Of a stretch of DNA of 36,041 nt, positions 22,343 through 32,611 are shown in pieces (position 1 is the stretch's first letter; each line of letters opens with the position of its first letter). A program made the translations under genes and the position numbers. This DNA comes from Ignavibacteria bacterium RIFOXYC2_FULL_35_21 (lineage in GTDB: Bacteria > Bacteroidota > Ignavibacteria > Kapaibacteriales > UBA2268): the NCBI GenBank assembly GCA_001804705.1, contig MHAY01000081.1:1-36041 (forward strand). Reading direction: 5' to 3'. The notes beneath the pieces were generated by a model. That model had not been told where the DNA came from. It did not search any database and worked only from the letters and a program-made list of their open reading frames with translations.

Positions 22343-23832
22343 GAGTAAATCATCAAATATTACCAACACAATGGCATGAGCGGGAGACGCTTCGTAATAC
22401 AGGACAATTTTGGACACCAGATTGGATAACATTACCTATGGTTCAGTATGTTTCCAAGAATTCTAATTTGATATTTGACCCCGCTACTGGAACCGGTGCC
22501 TTTTTGCAGGCAATATTGACCTTAGATAAAGACATTAATTTTTATGGAATTGATATCGACGATAATGTATTACAGAATAGTATTTATAAAAACAATAAGG
22601 AGACAATCGAAAAAAGAGATTTTATAAAAAATCCTCCAAATAGAAAATTTAAGTCCATTGTTGCAAATCCTCCATACATACGCCATCATAGGATTGATGA
22701 GAACACTAAAAATTTCCTAAAAAATTTAACACGTAAAATTACAGGTTTTACAATTGATGGTAGAGCTGGATTTCATATATATTTTTTATTACAAGCGCTA
22801 AATTTACTAGAAGAAAATGGCAGGTTGGCTTTTATAATGCCAGCAGATACTACTGAAGGTATATTTTCTCATAAATTATGGAATTGGATTACAAAGAATT
22901 TCTGTTTAGAAAGTGTTATAACATTCTCCGAAAATGCTGCTCCTTTCCCTGAATTGGATACTAATGCTTTAATTTTTTTCATTAAGAATCAAAAACCACA
23001 AAGTAAGCTCCTTTGGGTTAATGTTAAAGAGGTTGGTAATAGTATGTTGCAACTTATACAATCTGATTTCGAAAATTGTAAATACCAAAATGTCGAGATA
23101 ATAGAAAGAGATTTAGATGAAGCATTAAAAACAGGATTATCACGTCCGCCTCACCAAGAATTGATATCGAAATATAAACTTTCTGATTTTGCTACGATTA
23201 TGCGTGGCATTGCAACCGGAGCAAATGAATTTTTCTTTTTAACACAAAAACAAGTTAACGATTTAAAATTACCACAAAGCTTTTTCAAACGAGCAATTGG
23301 AAGAACCAGAGATGTACCGGATAATATTATAACTCAAAAGGAATTAGCCGAATTGGAAAAAAAAGGGCGTCCTACTTTGTTATTGTATATTGATGAACCT
23401 AAAAAGGAATTGCCGGAATCGTTGTTAGACTATATTCAAAAAGGTGAAAAATTAAAACTTAATAATCGTTCTTTACTTAAATTAAGAAAACCCTGGTACA
23501 AAACCGAAAAGAGAAAAGTCCCGGAATTGTTATTTGCATACCTTGGCAGACGTTATTCCCGTTTTATTAAAAATGAAGCTGGTGTTTTAAATTTACATTG
23601 TTTACACTGTGTCTATACACATTCAAAAGAACCTGAACGTATCAATAACCTTTGGAAGGTTCTAAACCATCCTGACACATTAAAAAATTTAAAATATGTA
23701 AGCAAAAGTTATGGTTCAGGTGCTTTAAAAGCCGAGCCACAGAATTTAAAAAATCTAATTATACCTGAAGGATTAGTTAAAATGTACAGTTTAGAACCAA
23801 AGAGAAAAATGATTGATAATAGATTATTTTAA
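22339..23832 (+). CDS. N6-adenine DNA methyltransferase of a type II R-M system
   Basis: The 497-residue protein has the gamma-class adenine methyltransferase order: motif X-like TGQFWTPDWI (21-30), motif I DPATGTGAFL (47-56) for S-adenosylmethionine, and motif IV NPPY (110-113) for catalysis. The C-terminal half (about 270-497) is the target-recognition domain, with TIMRGIATGANEFFF near its start. It would protect the host from the nuclease encoded just upstream, with which it shares an ATGA overlap. The family is that of M.TaqI/M.AccI-like enzymes. The recognition sequence cannot be read from the protein. Its TAA stop overlaps that of the convergent permease gene in the palindrome TTAA. Confidence 0.88.
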   Translation: MRVNHQILPTQWHERETLRNTGQFWTPDWITLPMVQYVSKNSNLIFDPATGTGAFLQAILTLDKDINFYGIDIDDNVLQNSIYKNNKETIEKRDFIKNPPNRKFKSIVANPPYIRHHRIDENTKNFLKNLTRKITGFTIDGRAGFHIYFLLQALNLLEENGRLAFIMPADTTEGIFSHKLWNWITKNFCLESVITFSENAAPFPELDTNALIFFIKNQKPQSKLLWVNVKEVGNSMLQLIQSDFENCKYQNVEIIERDLDEALKTGLSRPPHQELISKYKLSDFATIMRGIATGANEFFFLTQKQVNDLKLPQSFFKRAIGRTRDVPDNIITQKELAELEKKGRPTLLLYIDEPKKELPESLLDYIQKGEKLKLNNRSLLKLRKPWYKTEKRKVPELLFAYLGRRYSRFIKNEAGVLNLHCLHCVYTHSKEPERINNLWKVLNHPDTLKNLKYVSKSYGSGALKAEPQNLKNLIIPEGLVKMYSLEPKRKMIDNRLF

Positions 23833-25109
23833 GCAATTCTATACCCAACTTCTTCGACTGCTGTTTTCAATTCGTTCATTTTAAATTCACCTTTGACGAA
23901 TGCGGCATTGTCGCTGAGGCTGACATCCACTTCAGTAACGCCATTTACACTGGTTATTGCTTTTTTGACATTCATTACGCAATGGTTGCAGGTCATTCCT
24001 TCGATTTGTACTTTTGTTGATTCAGGTATAGACATAGTTTTTCTTCCGAATTTATTCATCAAATATTTTCTGTAAAGTGCAATTAATAACAATATAAGTA
24101 AAATTATTCCCGTAGTTAATTTAAGCCAGTAGCCACCAGTATCGCCGTGTTCATGATTCATGTGAAGTGAATTAATGTAGGCAGCCGAATCAATTTTTAA
24201 AACAGCAAAAAAGAAATTCAGCAGGTACCCGAATGCTATAGATGATATTCCGATAACTGCGAGATAAGTAACAGCTACTTTTTTCCCTAGTGTATTTATG
24301 ATGATTGCAAGCGAAGCTGCATTCGTTGCTGGTCCTGTAACAAGAAATACAAATGCCACACCCGGCGATAGACCCTTCATCATCAGTGTAACTGCAATCG
24401 GGATTGAGGCTGTGGCACATACATACATTGGTATTCCAATTGTCATCATAAGTAACATACCGAGGATGCCATCCGAAATTCCTGCAGATGAGAAGAAATT
24501 ATCAGGTATAAGGTATGCAATCAAACCTGCGATGATAACTCCAACAATGAATTGAGTGGCAATATCATCCATAAACTCGATAAAGGCATATCGCAGTGTG
24601 CTTTTGATTTTTTGTGTTAATTTATTTCCAGCCGAATTTTCTTCTTTTTTTAATTTAAGCTCATCTACAGGTATTGGCTTGAGATTGTCAATTTTATCTT
24701 TTGAATTTACCAGCTTTATGACAGAGCCGCCGAGGATACCCATTATTAGTGCTATAATAGGCCGGTAAATTGCAAACACCCAGCCCATCATTCCGTAAGT
24801 TGCGATTATGCTGTCAATTCCTGTTTGCGGAGTTGAAATTAAAAACGATATAGTCGCTCCTTTCGAGGCACCATTCTTTGCCATATAAACAGTCGAAGGA
24901 ATTACCCCGCATGAACAGAGGGGCAGAGGCACTCCTAATAAAGATGCTTTGATGATTGACCAGTAATTATCTTTACCTACGTGCCGTGCAATTAATTCCT
25001 TTGTAAAAAAGAAATTCAGAAGGGCAACAAACACCAATCCGAGCATTAAGTAAGGAGCCATCTCCAGAAACAGGGAGACCGATTCTTTTAATATATCTAT
25101 GATAAACAT
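23829..25109 (-). CDS. SO_0444-type permease with C-terminal heavy-metal-associated domain
   Basis: The 426-residue protein has about eight or nine membrane segments in two halves (1-135 and 180-350). It has the permease motifs PLCSCG (63-68), TPQTG (93-97) and GPATN (259-263) of the ArsP/DUF318 permease family, some members of which (SO_0444 type) are assigned to copper or zinc efflux. A C-terminal HMA domain (about 364-426) carries GMTCNHC with Cys374 and Cys377, the classic soft-metal ligand pair, and ends VEEVGYRIA. A His-rich loop (about 316-322, HMNHEHG) may also bind metal. The fusion of carrier and metallochaperone-like domain points to metal export at the inner membrane. No ArsR or MerR regulator is adjacent. 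Confidence 0.85.
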   Translation of the reverse strand: MFIIDILKESVSLFLEMAPYLMLGLVFVALLNFFFTKELIARHVGKDNYWSIIKASLLGVPLPLCSCGVIPSTVYMAKNGASKGATISFLISTPQTGIDSIIATYGMMGWVFAIYRPIIALIMGILGGSVIKLVNSKDKIDNLKPIPVDELKLKKEENSAGNKLTQKIKSTLRYAFIEFMDDIATQFIVGVIIAGLIAYLIPDNFFSSAGISDGILGMLLMMTIGIPMYVCATASIPIAVTLMMKGLSPGVAFVFLVTGPATNAASLAIIINTLGKKVAVTYLAVIGISSIAFGYLLNFFFAVLKIDSAAYINSLHMNHEHGDTGGYWLKLTTGIILLILLLIALYRKYLMNKFGRKTMSIPESTKVQIEGMTCNHCVMNVKKAITSVNGVTEVDVSLSDNAAFVKGEFKMNELKTAVEEVGYRIA

Positions 25110-25206
25110 GTGATTTCATAATTTTAATAATAATTTTAACTTTGGTATTGAAGAAGGGAAAGGGGAAATATTGTGTAATTATCAATAAGAACTAATAAAA
25201 TGATTA

Positions 25207-26100
25207 TCATAATTGTAAATAATATTTTAATCCAAAATTAACAAAATTAATATTTTGAGAAACATTAGAAACTGATATATTCTGATGTTTGATATTAAGA
25301 TAAGCTGAAAATATTAGAAAATGATTATAGATAATACCAGAAACTATTTTTGATGTATTATAAAAATTAAATTCAATATAAGTTCCAAAATCAAATATTT
25401 TCAAATTTGGTTTATCAAAAGTAATATTGTACTCAGCAAATACATCAATTGAAAAATTATTAATTATTAGAATAATATCTGAACGTGGGTATAAATTGAA
25501 TCCAAAAAAAGTTTTGTTTGTGAATTCATTTAAATTTATTTGACTTGAATCACCTGCTAAATATGAATTCAATCCAATTTGCATTTTTAATATTGGAGAT
25601 AGTAAAACCCCTTTTTTATCAATAAAATTATAGCCCAATCCCCCTTTGAGTTGTATCCATCTAGATTTCAATTTGTTAAAATCAGTTCTATCATAATCTA
25701 ATAAAACAAAACCAATATCTGCGATGAATGGATTATTTGTTATCCCGAACATATTATAATTTAATAAACAAAATCTCCAGTCAATTTTACTTTTATCTTC
25801 AGAAAGATACTTAACCGCTAGACCAATTTTAAATAATGAAAAATCAACTTTAATGAATTCAGTATCAATGAGTTCCTTTGATAGATTTTGTATTCCATAA
25901 ACAGAAGACTCTGTGCTTATTTGTAAAATTTTCGAATTTTTATCTGTGTTACCTTTATAATTTATATCAATTACATTTGGGAAATAAATTCGATTCATTA
26001 ATAATTGAGAATTAGCTTGAAATGGAAATAATATAAATAAAATGGAAAAAATAAGTGCATAGATGCTAATGTTAAGAAATTTAATTTGATGCTGTTTCAT
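25207..26100 (-). CDS. Putative outer-membrane beta-barrel protein, family unknown
   Basis: The 297-residue protein has a signal peptide (about 1-31, hydrophobic core ALIFSILFILFPFQ, cleavage after NSQ). The mature part is a series of amphipathic strands with alternating aromatic and polar residues, for example WIQLKGGLGYNF, FFGFNLYPRSDIILII and FVNFGLKYYLQL at the C-terminus, as in Bacteroidota outer-membrane barrels. I do not recognise the family. It lies 16 bp downstream of the small HicB-like gene. Codon use is strongly AT-rich, more so than the neighbouring DUF5916 gene. Confidence 0.75.
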   Translation of the reverse strand: MKQHQIKFLNISIYALIFSILFILFPFQANSQLLMNRIYFPNVIDINYKGNTDKNSKILQISTESSVYGIQNLSKELIDTEFIKVDFSLFKIGLAVKYLSEDKSKIDWRFCLLNYNMFGITNNPFIADIGFVLLDYDRTDFNKLKSRWIQLKGGLGYNFIDKKGVLLSPILKMQIGLNSYLAGDSSQINLNEFTNKTFFGFNLYPRSDIILIINNFSIDVFAEYNITFDKPNLKIFDFGTYIEFNFYNTSKIVSGIIYNHFLIFSAYLNIKHQNISVSNVSQNINFVNFGLKYYLQL

Positions 26101-26116
26101 ATAGAAAAGATTAGTA

Positions 26117-26290
26117 TTAATTTATTTGACTTAATTTCTCCAATTCTTCCAGATAACAAAGTATTGCTTCACGTGCATTATTGATTGCATCGTCTTCTGT
26201 ATCACCTTGAGTAAAGCATCCATCGAGGGCAGGTACAGAAACATTATATCCGCCTTCTTCTGCTTTTTCTAAAACAATATTGAATTTCAT
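26117..26290 (-). CDS. Orphan HicB-like small protein
   Basis: From the ATG at 26290 the protein has 57 residues: MKFNIVLEKAEEGGYNVSVP, then ALDGCFTQGDTEDDAINNAREAI. This is the UPF0150/HicB fold with the A-L-x-G-C motif. An in-frame TTG at 26323 would add 11 residues that do not fit the family. No HicA gene is found on either side. It is shorter than the HicB-like protein at 20815 and lacks a C-terminal DNA-binding domain. The role is unknown; solo members of this fold are common in environmental genomes. Confidence 0.8.
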   Translation of the reverse strand: MKFNIVLEKAEEGGYNVSVPALDGCFTQGDTEDDAINNAREAILCYLEELEKLSQIN

Positions 26291-26366
26291 TTTATACCTT
26301 GAAATTATTATTTGCAATTTCAACTAATTAAACGAATCAGTCCAATTTTATTTTCATTTAATTGAT

Positions 26367-28574
26367 TTACAGCGAAAACCTCCATATTACCTTAGCAAGT
26401 ATTGTGGTAGTTGTTGCAACAATTTTATCATTTGCTGTGCTGTATCTCTGATTAATCACAAAGTAAACATCGCTTCCTATGACAGGAATCCAGCTAAATC
26501 TGAAATTTAATATTATGTCATCCGTTTCGTTATTCCACTGTCCGAAAAGACTGGTATAAATCTTGGGATTGAAGGAGTATTCAATTCTTCCTCCCATATT
26601 ATTTGTCACGAATTTTCCCTGAGGCAAATCAAAGTAGTTGTATTCATAATCCGCGGAAACATTAATGTGCTTATTCAGATTGAATAACAATTGTCCATAG
26701 TAACTAATGCTTGTTCCTGTCCATCGGCTCCCCCACGATAATTGATTTAACATTGAAATATTTCTTCCCTGGTAGGTTTGTAGTGATAACTCATAAATTG
26801 TAAACCAATATTTTCCCTGAGGCACTACGATGTTTTCAAAAATGGTAAATGGTTTATCTAAGCGTTCAAATACCCTAACAATATTGAATGTAAAATATTC
26901 ATAACTCTTTGTTACAAATCCTAGGGGTCGAAATTCAAAGTATGCCGTTTCAAGTTCATCTGTAGCTTCGGTCCAGTAGCAGGTAATTTCATAGGGCTTG
27001 AAGTCGAGTTGTCTTATGAAAGGCAGAAAGTCAGGCCTGGGGCGGTACATGAGCTGTGTATTGAATAACTTATATTTATAATCTCCACGCCTGAGAAAAC
27101 CCATTTCGGGATTGAAATTTTCCTGGAGGTTTTTATATTCCATATTTATAAATAATTCATCGCTGGGCAGTTCTGTGTATAATTCAACAGATAAATTATC
27201 CTTTGATTCCATGTTTTTTGTCAGTGATTGAGCAATACCACCATAAAAAAGAAAGTTCCTGTTACCGAAAAGGCTGGATGTATTATAAGCAAAGTCGGCA
27301 CCATATACATAATTGAAATGGCCGGCACTGTTCTTTGCAGTAAGAATCATTCCGATAAATGATTTCTCAAAAACATCATGTTTCATTCTGAGAACAGTGT
27401 AATTTGTTGAAGGAATGCTGTCTTTCTCCTGAGTCTGCATCGACAGGAAGCCAATATTGGTTTTATCAAGCTTACCCATTAACCTTGCACCACCAAGAAT
27501 GGGGATTTCACTTCCTTTGTATATACCTATTGTTCTTGTATGGAATAATTTAATGCTTTCACCAAAATCCATCTTGAAATTGTCATTTCCTTCGAGGAAA
27601 AATTCCCTTTTTTCAGGAAAATAAAGTGAAAAGCGTGTAAGGTTGATTTGAGCCCTGTCGGATTCAATCTGTGCAAAGTCTGTATTGAGGGTTAGATTAA
27701 GTTTCATAGTGGGAGTAATTAAGTAATTAACATCCCCGCCGATTTTAGCAACATGTTTATTGTTTGAATCAATTCTTTCAAATCCTCCTGTTGCAAAAGG
27801 TTTTATTTCAATTGTTTCTTTACCTCTTATATCTTCAAGTCCCTTAAGAATACCTGCATGAGACACTAACTCGAAGTCATAATCCCTCGACCAGCCCTGC
27901 CAAAATACCTGTTCTTTTTTGCGGCGAATGTTTCTTTCGAAATTCACTCCCCAAACGTGAGATTTTACATCGGGATACTTAAGAGTTGAAAATGGAATTT
28001 CAATTTCGGCAAACCAGCCTTTTTCATTTATGACAACAGCCGCATCCCAGACACCGTTCCAATCTATATTGAAACCGTGCCCTTCATCGGTAGTCATGAC
28101 ATCACTTCTTGCTCCATTGGGATTAATCACAAAAACGTAACCGTTCTTCTTATCGAGATATGTATCGAAAATGACTTCGAAATTATCATCATTCCAATAT
28201 TCGAAGTCGCGTTTCATATTTTTGGCTATAATCCCTTTAATATCGGATTCATAGCACCAGACGCCGATATACATTGTTTCAGGTGTGTAAACAATAGCAA
28301 CTTCTGTTCTTTCGGTAACAGGTTCTCCATTGTGCATTTCCCGTTGTGTGAAGTTGCTGATTCTTTGTGCTGAATTCCAGCAAGGTTCGTCAAGTACCCC
28401 ATCAAGAATAACACGAGAGTTTATTTTATAAGCAATAATCTCGTTAGGTTGTGAAACCTGGGAAAATAAATAATATGGGTTATGAAGTATAGCAAATAAA
28501 AAAAGCAATAAAACACCACTTAGCATTTTATTGAAAAAACAGACCTGAAACCTGCTGAATAATTCAGACTTCAT
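26367..28574 (-). CDS. DUF5916 outer-membrane protein with carbohydrate-binding family 9-like domain
   Basis: The 735-residue protein has an N-terminal signal (hydrophobic MLSGVLLLFLFAILH at about 17-31; MLSGV may be the true start). A CBM9-like domain (about 50-215) has VILDGVLDEPCWNSA, YIGVWCYES, NDDNFEVIFDTYLDK and GWFAEIEIPFSTLKY. The remainder (about 240-735) is the DUF5916 barrel with WGVNFERNIRR and repeated amphipathic strands ending KVIWRFSL, a typical outer-membrane terminal strand ending in Leu. Such proteins are frequent in Bacteroidota; their substrate or ligand is not established. It is on the minus strand; the orphan HicB-like and barrel genes lie just downstream and could be co-transcribed. 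Confidence 0.88.
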   Translation of the reverse strand: MKSELFSRFQVCFFNKMLSGVLLLFLFAILHNPYYLFSQVSQPNEIIAYKINSRVILDGVLDEPCWNSAQRISNFTQREMHNGEPVTERTEVAIVYTPETMYIGVWCYESDIKGIIAKNMKRDFEYWNDDNFEVIFDTYLDKKNGYVFVINPNGARSDVMTTDEGHGFNIDWNGVWDAAVVINEKGWFAEIEIPFSTLKYPDVKSHVWGVNFERNIRRKKEQVFWQGWSRDYDFELVSHAGILKGLEDIRGKETIEIKPFATGGFERIDSNNKHVAKIGGDVNYLITPTMKLNLTLNTDFAQIESDRAQINLTRFSLYFPEKREFFLEGNDNFKMDFGESIKLFHTRTIGIYKGSEIPILGGARLMGKLDKTNIGFLSMQTQEKDSIPSTNYTVLRMKHDVFEKSFIGMILTAKNSAGHFNYVYGADFAYNTSSLFGNRNFLFYGGIAQSLTKNMESKDNLSVELYTELPSDELFINMEYKNLQENFNPEMGFLRRGDYKYKLFNTQLMYRPRPDFLPFIRQLDFKPYEITCYWTEATDELETAYFEFRPLGFVTKSYEYFTFNIVRVFERLDKPFTIFENIVVPQGKYWFTIYELSLQTYQGRNISMLNQLSWGSRWTGTSISYYGQLLFNLNKHINVSADYEYNYFDLPQGKFVTNNMGGRIEYSFNPKIYTSLFGQWNNETDDIILNFRFSWIPVIGSDVYFVINQRYSTANDKIVATTTTILAKVIWRFSL

Positions 28575-28698
28575 ATATAAAAAAACGAAGTATTTATATC
28601 CTTGACTAACATTTTGGAAAAATCATATATTTAAAAATACTAATCTTTGGGATTAAAAAGTAAATTTATTTAATTACAAAAGCAATTTTTAAAAAAAA

Positions 28699-28729
28699 TT
28701 TTTTCAGAGTATAAAGTTTTATATTTTTG
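28699..28729 (+). promoter_or_regulatory. Putative Bacteroidota-type promoter of thioredoxin
   Basis: TATTTTTG at 28722-28729 matches the TAnnTTTG -7 element of primary-sigma promoters in Bacteroidota. TTTT at 28699-28702, 19 bp upstream, is a three-of-four match to the -33 TTTG. It lies about 37 bp before the thioredoxin ATG. Confidence 0.4.
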
Positions 28730-28765
28730 CAGATTATTAAATCAATACAAAATAATAGGAGAATT

Positions 28766-29089
28766 ATGGCACATCCTGTGCACGTAACAGATAGCACTTT
28801 TCAAAATGAGGTTTTAAATTCACCTGTACCTGTGGTGGTTGATTTTTGGGCAACCTGGTGCGGGCCCTGCAGGCTGATTGCACCTGTTATCGAGGAATTA
28901 TCTAACAACTATGATAGCAAGGCTAAAATGTGCAAGGTTGATGTAGATAACAATCAACAGATTGCGATGAAGTACGGAATTCGTTCGATTCCGACATTGC
29001 TCTTTTTTAATAAAGGTGAAGTAGTTGATACAATTATAGGCAATATGCCTAAGTCACAAATCGAGGAGCATCTGAAAGCTCTGCTATAG
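28766..29089 (+). CDS. trxA: Thioredoxin
   Basis: From the ATG at 28766 (RBS AGGAGA a few bases upstream) the protein has 107 residues, the usual thioredoxin length. The active site WCGPC is at 31-35 within VVVDFWATWCGPCRLIAP. Then come KVDVDNNQQIAMKYGIRSIP with the cis-proline at 76, and PTLLFFNKGE. It reduces protein disulphides in the cytoplasm, using thioredoxin reductase. A longer frame from TTG 28727 overlaps the promoter and is rejected. No reductase is nearby. Confidence 0.95.
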   Translation: MAHPVHVTDSTFQNEVLNSPVPVVVDFWATWCGPCRLIAPVIEELSNNYDSKAKMCKVDVDNNQQIAMKYGIRSIPTLLFFNKGEVVDTIIGNMPKSQIEEHLKALL

Positions 29090-29202
29090 ATTTTTGGGGT
29101 TAAGTTTTAAGAGCCATTATACATAATTATTTTTTTCCTTTTTCTTTTTCAAGATGGGGATTGAGCTATTTTTTTCTTTGAATTGTAATTCAGGTGAATG
29201 TG

Positions 29203-29496
29203 ATGGGTAAATATATTCAATTATCAGAAGAAGAAATCAGGGAAAACATGGAAGATATTCCTTTATGGACTCTTGATGGAAACACTATTGTGCGTGAAAT
29301 GGTTGCTTCGAATTTTCCTGCGGCAATAGGAATTGTAAACGCCGTAGCAGTTCTTGCCGAAGTAAGCGGCCATCATCCGGATATTCTTATCTATGGCTGG
29401 AATAAAGTGAGAATTTCATTATCAACTCATTCTACGGGTGGTTTGACGATGCATGATTTTGAGCTTGCTAAAAAGATTGATAACTTGAATTTCTAA
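29203..29496 (+). CDS. Pterin-4a-carbinolamine dehydratase
   Basis: From the ATG at 29203 the protein has 97 residues. The catalytic pattern of the PCD/DCoH family is present: EVSGHHPDI with His57-His58-Pro59, WNKVRISLSTHSTGGLT with Trp66 and His76, and a C-terminal DFELAKKID helix. The enzyme dehydrates 4a-hydroxytetrahydrobiopterin, the product of aromatic amino acid hydroxylases, and in bacteria also functions in pterin salvage. No hydroxylase gene is adjacent. An in-frame GTG three codons upstream is a weaker start. It lies about 110 bp after thioredoxin. Confidence 0.9.
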   Translation: MGKYIQLSEEEIRENMEDIPLWTLDGNTIVREMVASNFPAAIGIVNAVAVLAEVSGHHPDILIYGWNKVRISLSTHSTGGLTMHDFELAKKIDNLNF

Positions 29497-29540
29497 ATCA
29501 TATTAGGTATAAATTGTTTTTTCTCTTTGAAATAATTTTT

Positions 29541-29719
29541 AATTTTCAATTTTACAATTTTCAATAAATATTTAAATTTTCAATGTAAAATAGAAATGAA
29601 TATTACGACATTCTACTAATTAATTAATTTAAAGAATTATAAAATTATGATTTAATTAAATATTTTGGAATTTGTTCATTTAAAATTCAATGAAAATTTA
29701 AAATTGTAAATTGAAAATT
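29541..29719. repeat. AT-rich inverted repeat, second of its kind
   Basis: The arm at 29541-29561 (AATTTTCAATTTTACAATTT plus T) and the arm at 29700-29719 are reverse complements except for a 1-nt indel. At the centre is a TTAATTAATTAA-type palindrome. Total span 179 bp, close to the 185-bp inverted repeat at 7490-7674, with similar arm sequence. It occupies the gap before enolase; no gene is visible there. Confidence 0.5.
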
Positions 29720-29778
29720 TTATTATGTTGCTTAAAATGAGTTACTAATGAATAATTTATTATTAAATATAAGGATAG

Positions 29779-31074
<1,296 letters not shown>

Positions 31075-31164
31075 CACCCTTTAAATTTTGAATTTTAAAT
31101 TTTGAAAAAAAATAATTGAAATTGAGATGTAACAAAATATTATTCACAATAAAGCTTTCATATC

Positions 31165-32565
31165 ATGATTTCATTTGGTACTGACGGATGGCGGGGTTTG
31201 ATAGCCCGCGATTTTACATTTGCAAATCTTGAAATTGTTGCTGTTGCAACAGCAAGACTGCTAAAAAAGATTGGCAGTAAGAAGCAATCCGTGGTTATAG
31301 GATATGATACAAGGTTTTTATCAAAAGAGTTTGCTGAAGAAACTGCTCAGATTCTTGCTTACCATGACATAACCGTGCAGTTGACCGATACATTTTCTTC
31401 TACTCCCCAAGTATCTTTCCATACAAAGCAGAAAGATGCCGACCTTGGTATTATAATTACTGCAAGCCACAATCCACCTCAATATAACGGTTATAAAATC
31501 AAGGCAAACTTCGGAGGTCCAGCAACACCCGAAACCGTTGCTAAACTCGAAGCCGAAGTAAAGAAAATCAACGGGAAGGTACCGAAACTGAATATGAAAC
31601 CGATGGACCTTTATATTAAGACAAGAAAGATTCGGTATTTCGATGCTAAAGAATCTTATGTCAGGTACATCAAAAAGAAAATTGATATGCAGTCTATTTT
31701 GGATGCAAAGTATAAAATCATCTATGACCCTATGCATGGTGCCGGAATAAATACAATGAAGATGCTTATTCCTAATGTCAGGGAGCTTCATGATTATTAC
31801 AACCCTTCGTTCGGGAATATACATCATCCCGAGCCAATGCCAGAGAATCTTTACGAGTTGATGGATGCTGTCAAAACCGGCGGGTACGACATCGGATTAG
31901 CAACCGACGGCGATGCTGACCGCTTGGGTACCGTTGACCACGAAGGCAATTTTGTTGATTCGCACCACGTATTTATGATACTTCTGAAATATCTGTATGA
32001 AAAGAAGAAAAAGAGAGGTTCGGTTGCAAAAACTGTTTCGCTTACTTCAATGGTTAACAAATACTGCGAGAAGAAATCAATTAAATTGCACGAGACACCT
32101 GTCGGGTTCAAGCATATTGCAAAACTTATGACCGAAGAGAAAATCCTTATTGGCGGTGAGGAATCAGGAGGTTTGGGTACCATACTTCACATACCCGAAC
32201 GCGATGGTATTTTCAACGGTATGCTTCTTCTCGAGGTGATGGCGGCTGAGAAGAAATCACTTAAACAGCTATGCGACGAACTTGACGAAGAATTTGGCAT
32301 TCACCGCTATCTGCGGCGTGACGTCAGGGTAACACAACAGCAAAAGGATGCTATAATCGGCGGCTGTGAGAAAATGCCAAAGAAACTCGGAAGGTTCGAT
32401 GTCCTCAGAATTGAAACCAAAGACGGATACAAATTCTTTACTGATAACGGGTGGTTACTCATCAGGTCATCAGGCACAGAGCCCTTAATAAGGTTCTATG
32501 CAGAATCCGATTCTCTCTGCACAGTAAATGAATTGCTGGATGAAGGAATGAAGATAAAGAAATAG
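31165..32565 (+). CDS. Phosphoglucomutase/phosphomannomutase family protein
   Basis: The 466-residue alpha-D-phosphohexomutase has all four functional loops: the phosphoserine loop TASHNPP with Ser101, the Mg-binding loop DGDADR (248-253), the sugar-binding GEESGG (331-336) and the phosphate-binding RSSGTEP (434-440). It interconverts hexose 1- and 6-phosphates for glycolysis, polysaccharide or nucleotide-sugar synthesis. The start MISFGTDGWRG is typical of the PgmB/ManB-like bacterial group; whether glucose, mannose or glucosamine phosphate is preferred cannot be read. It is transcribed with, or shortly after, enolase. Confidence 0.93.
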   Translation: MISFGTDGWRGLIARDFTFANLEIVAVATARLLKKIGSKKQSVVIGYDTRFLSKEFAEETAQILAYHDITVQLTDTFSSTPQVSFHTKQKDADLGIIITASHNPPQYNGYKIKANFGGPATPETVAKLEAEVKKINGKVPKLNMKPMDLYIKTRKIRYFDAKESYVRYIKKKIDMQSILDAKYKIIYDPMHGAGINTMKMLIPNVRELHDYYNPSFGNIHHPEPMPENLYELMDAVKTGGYDIGLATDGDADRLGTVDHEGNFVDSHHVFMILLKYLYEKKKKRGSVAKTVSLTSMVNKYCEKKSIKLHETPVGFKHIAKLMTEEKILIGGEESGGLGTILHIPERDGIFNGMLLLEVMAAEKKSLKQLCDELDEEFGIHRYLRRDVRVTQQQKDAIIGGCEKMPKKLGRFDVLRIETKDGYKFFTDNGWLLIRSSGTEPLIRFYAESDSLCTVNELLDEGMKIKK

Positions 32566-32611
32566 AAATTTAACGTTTATTAAATATATGCTAATTTTTC
32601 AAAATTGAATT

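Noticed and set aside
31321-31827. 168-residue minus-strand frame within the phosphohexomutase gene
   Set aside because: Antisense to a complete enzyme with all four catalytic loops; no motif of its own.
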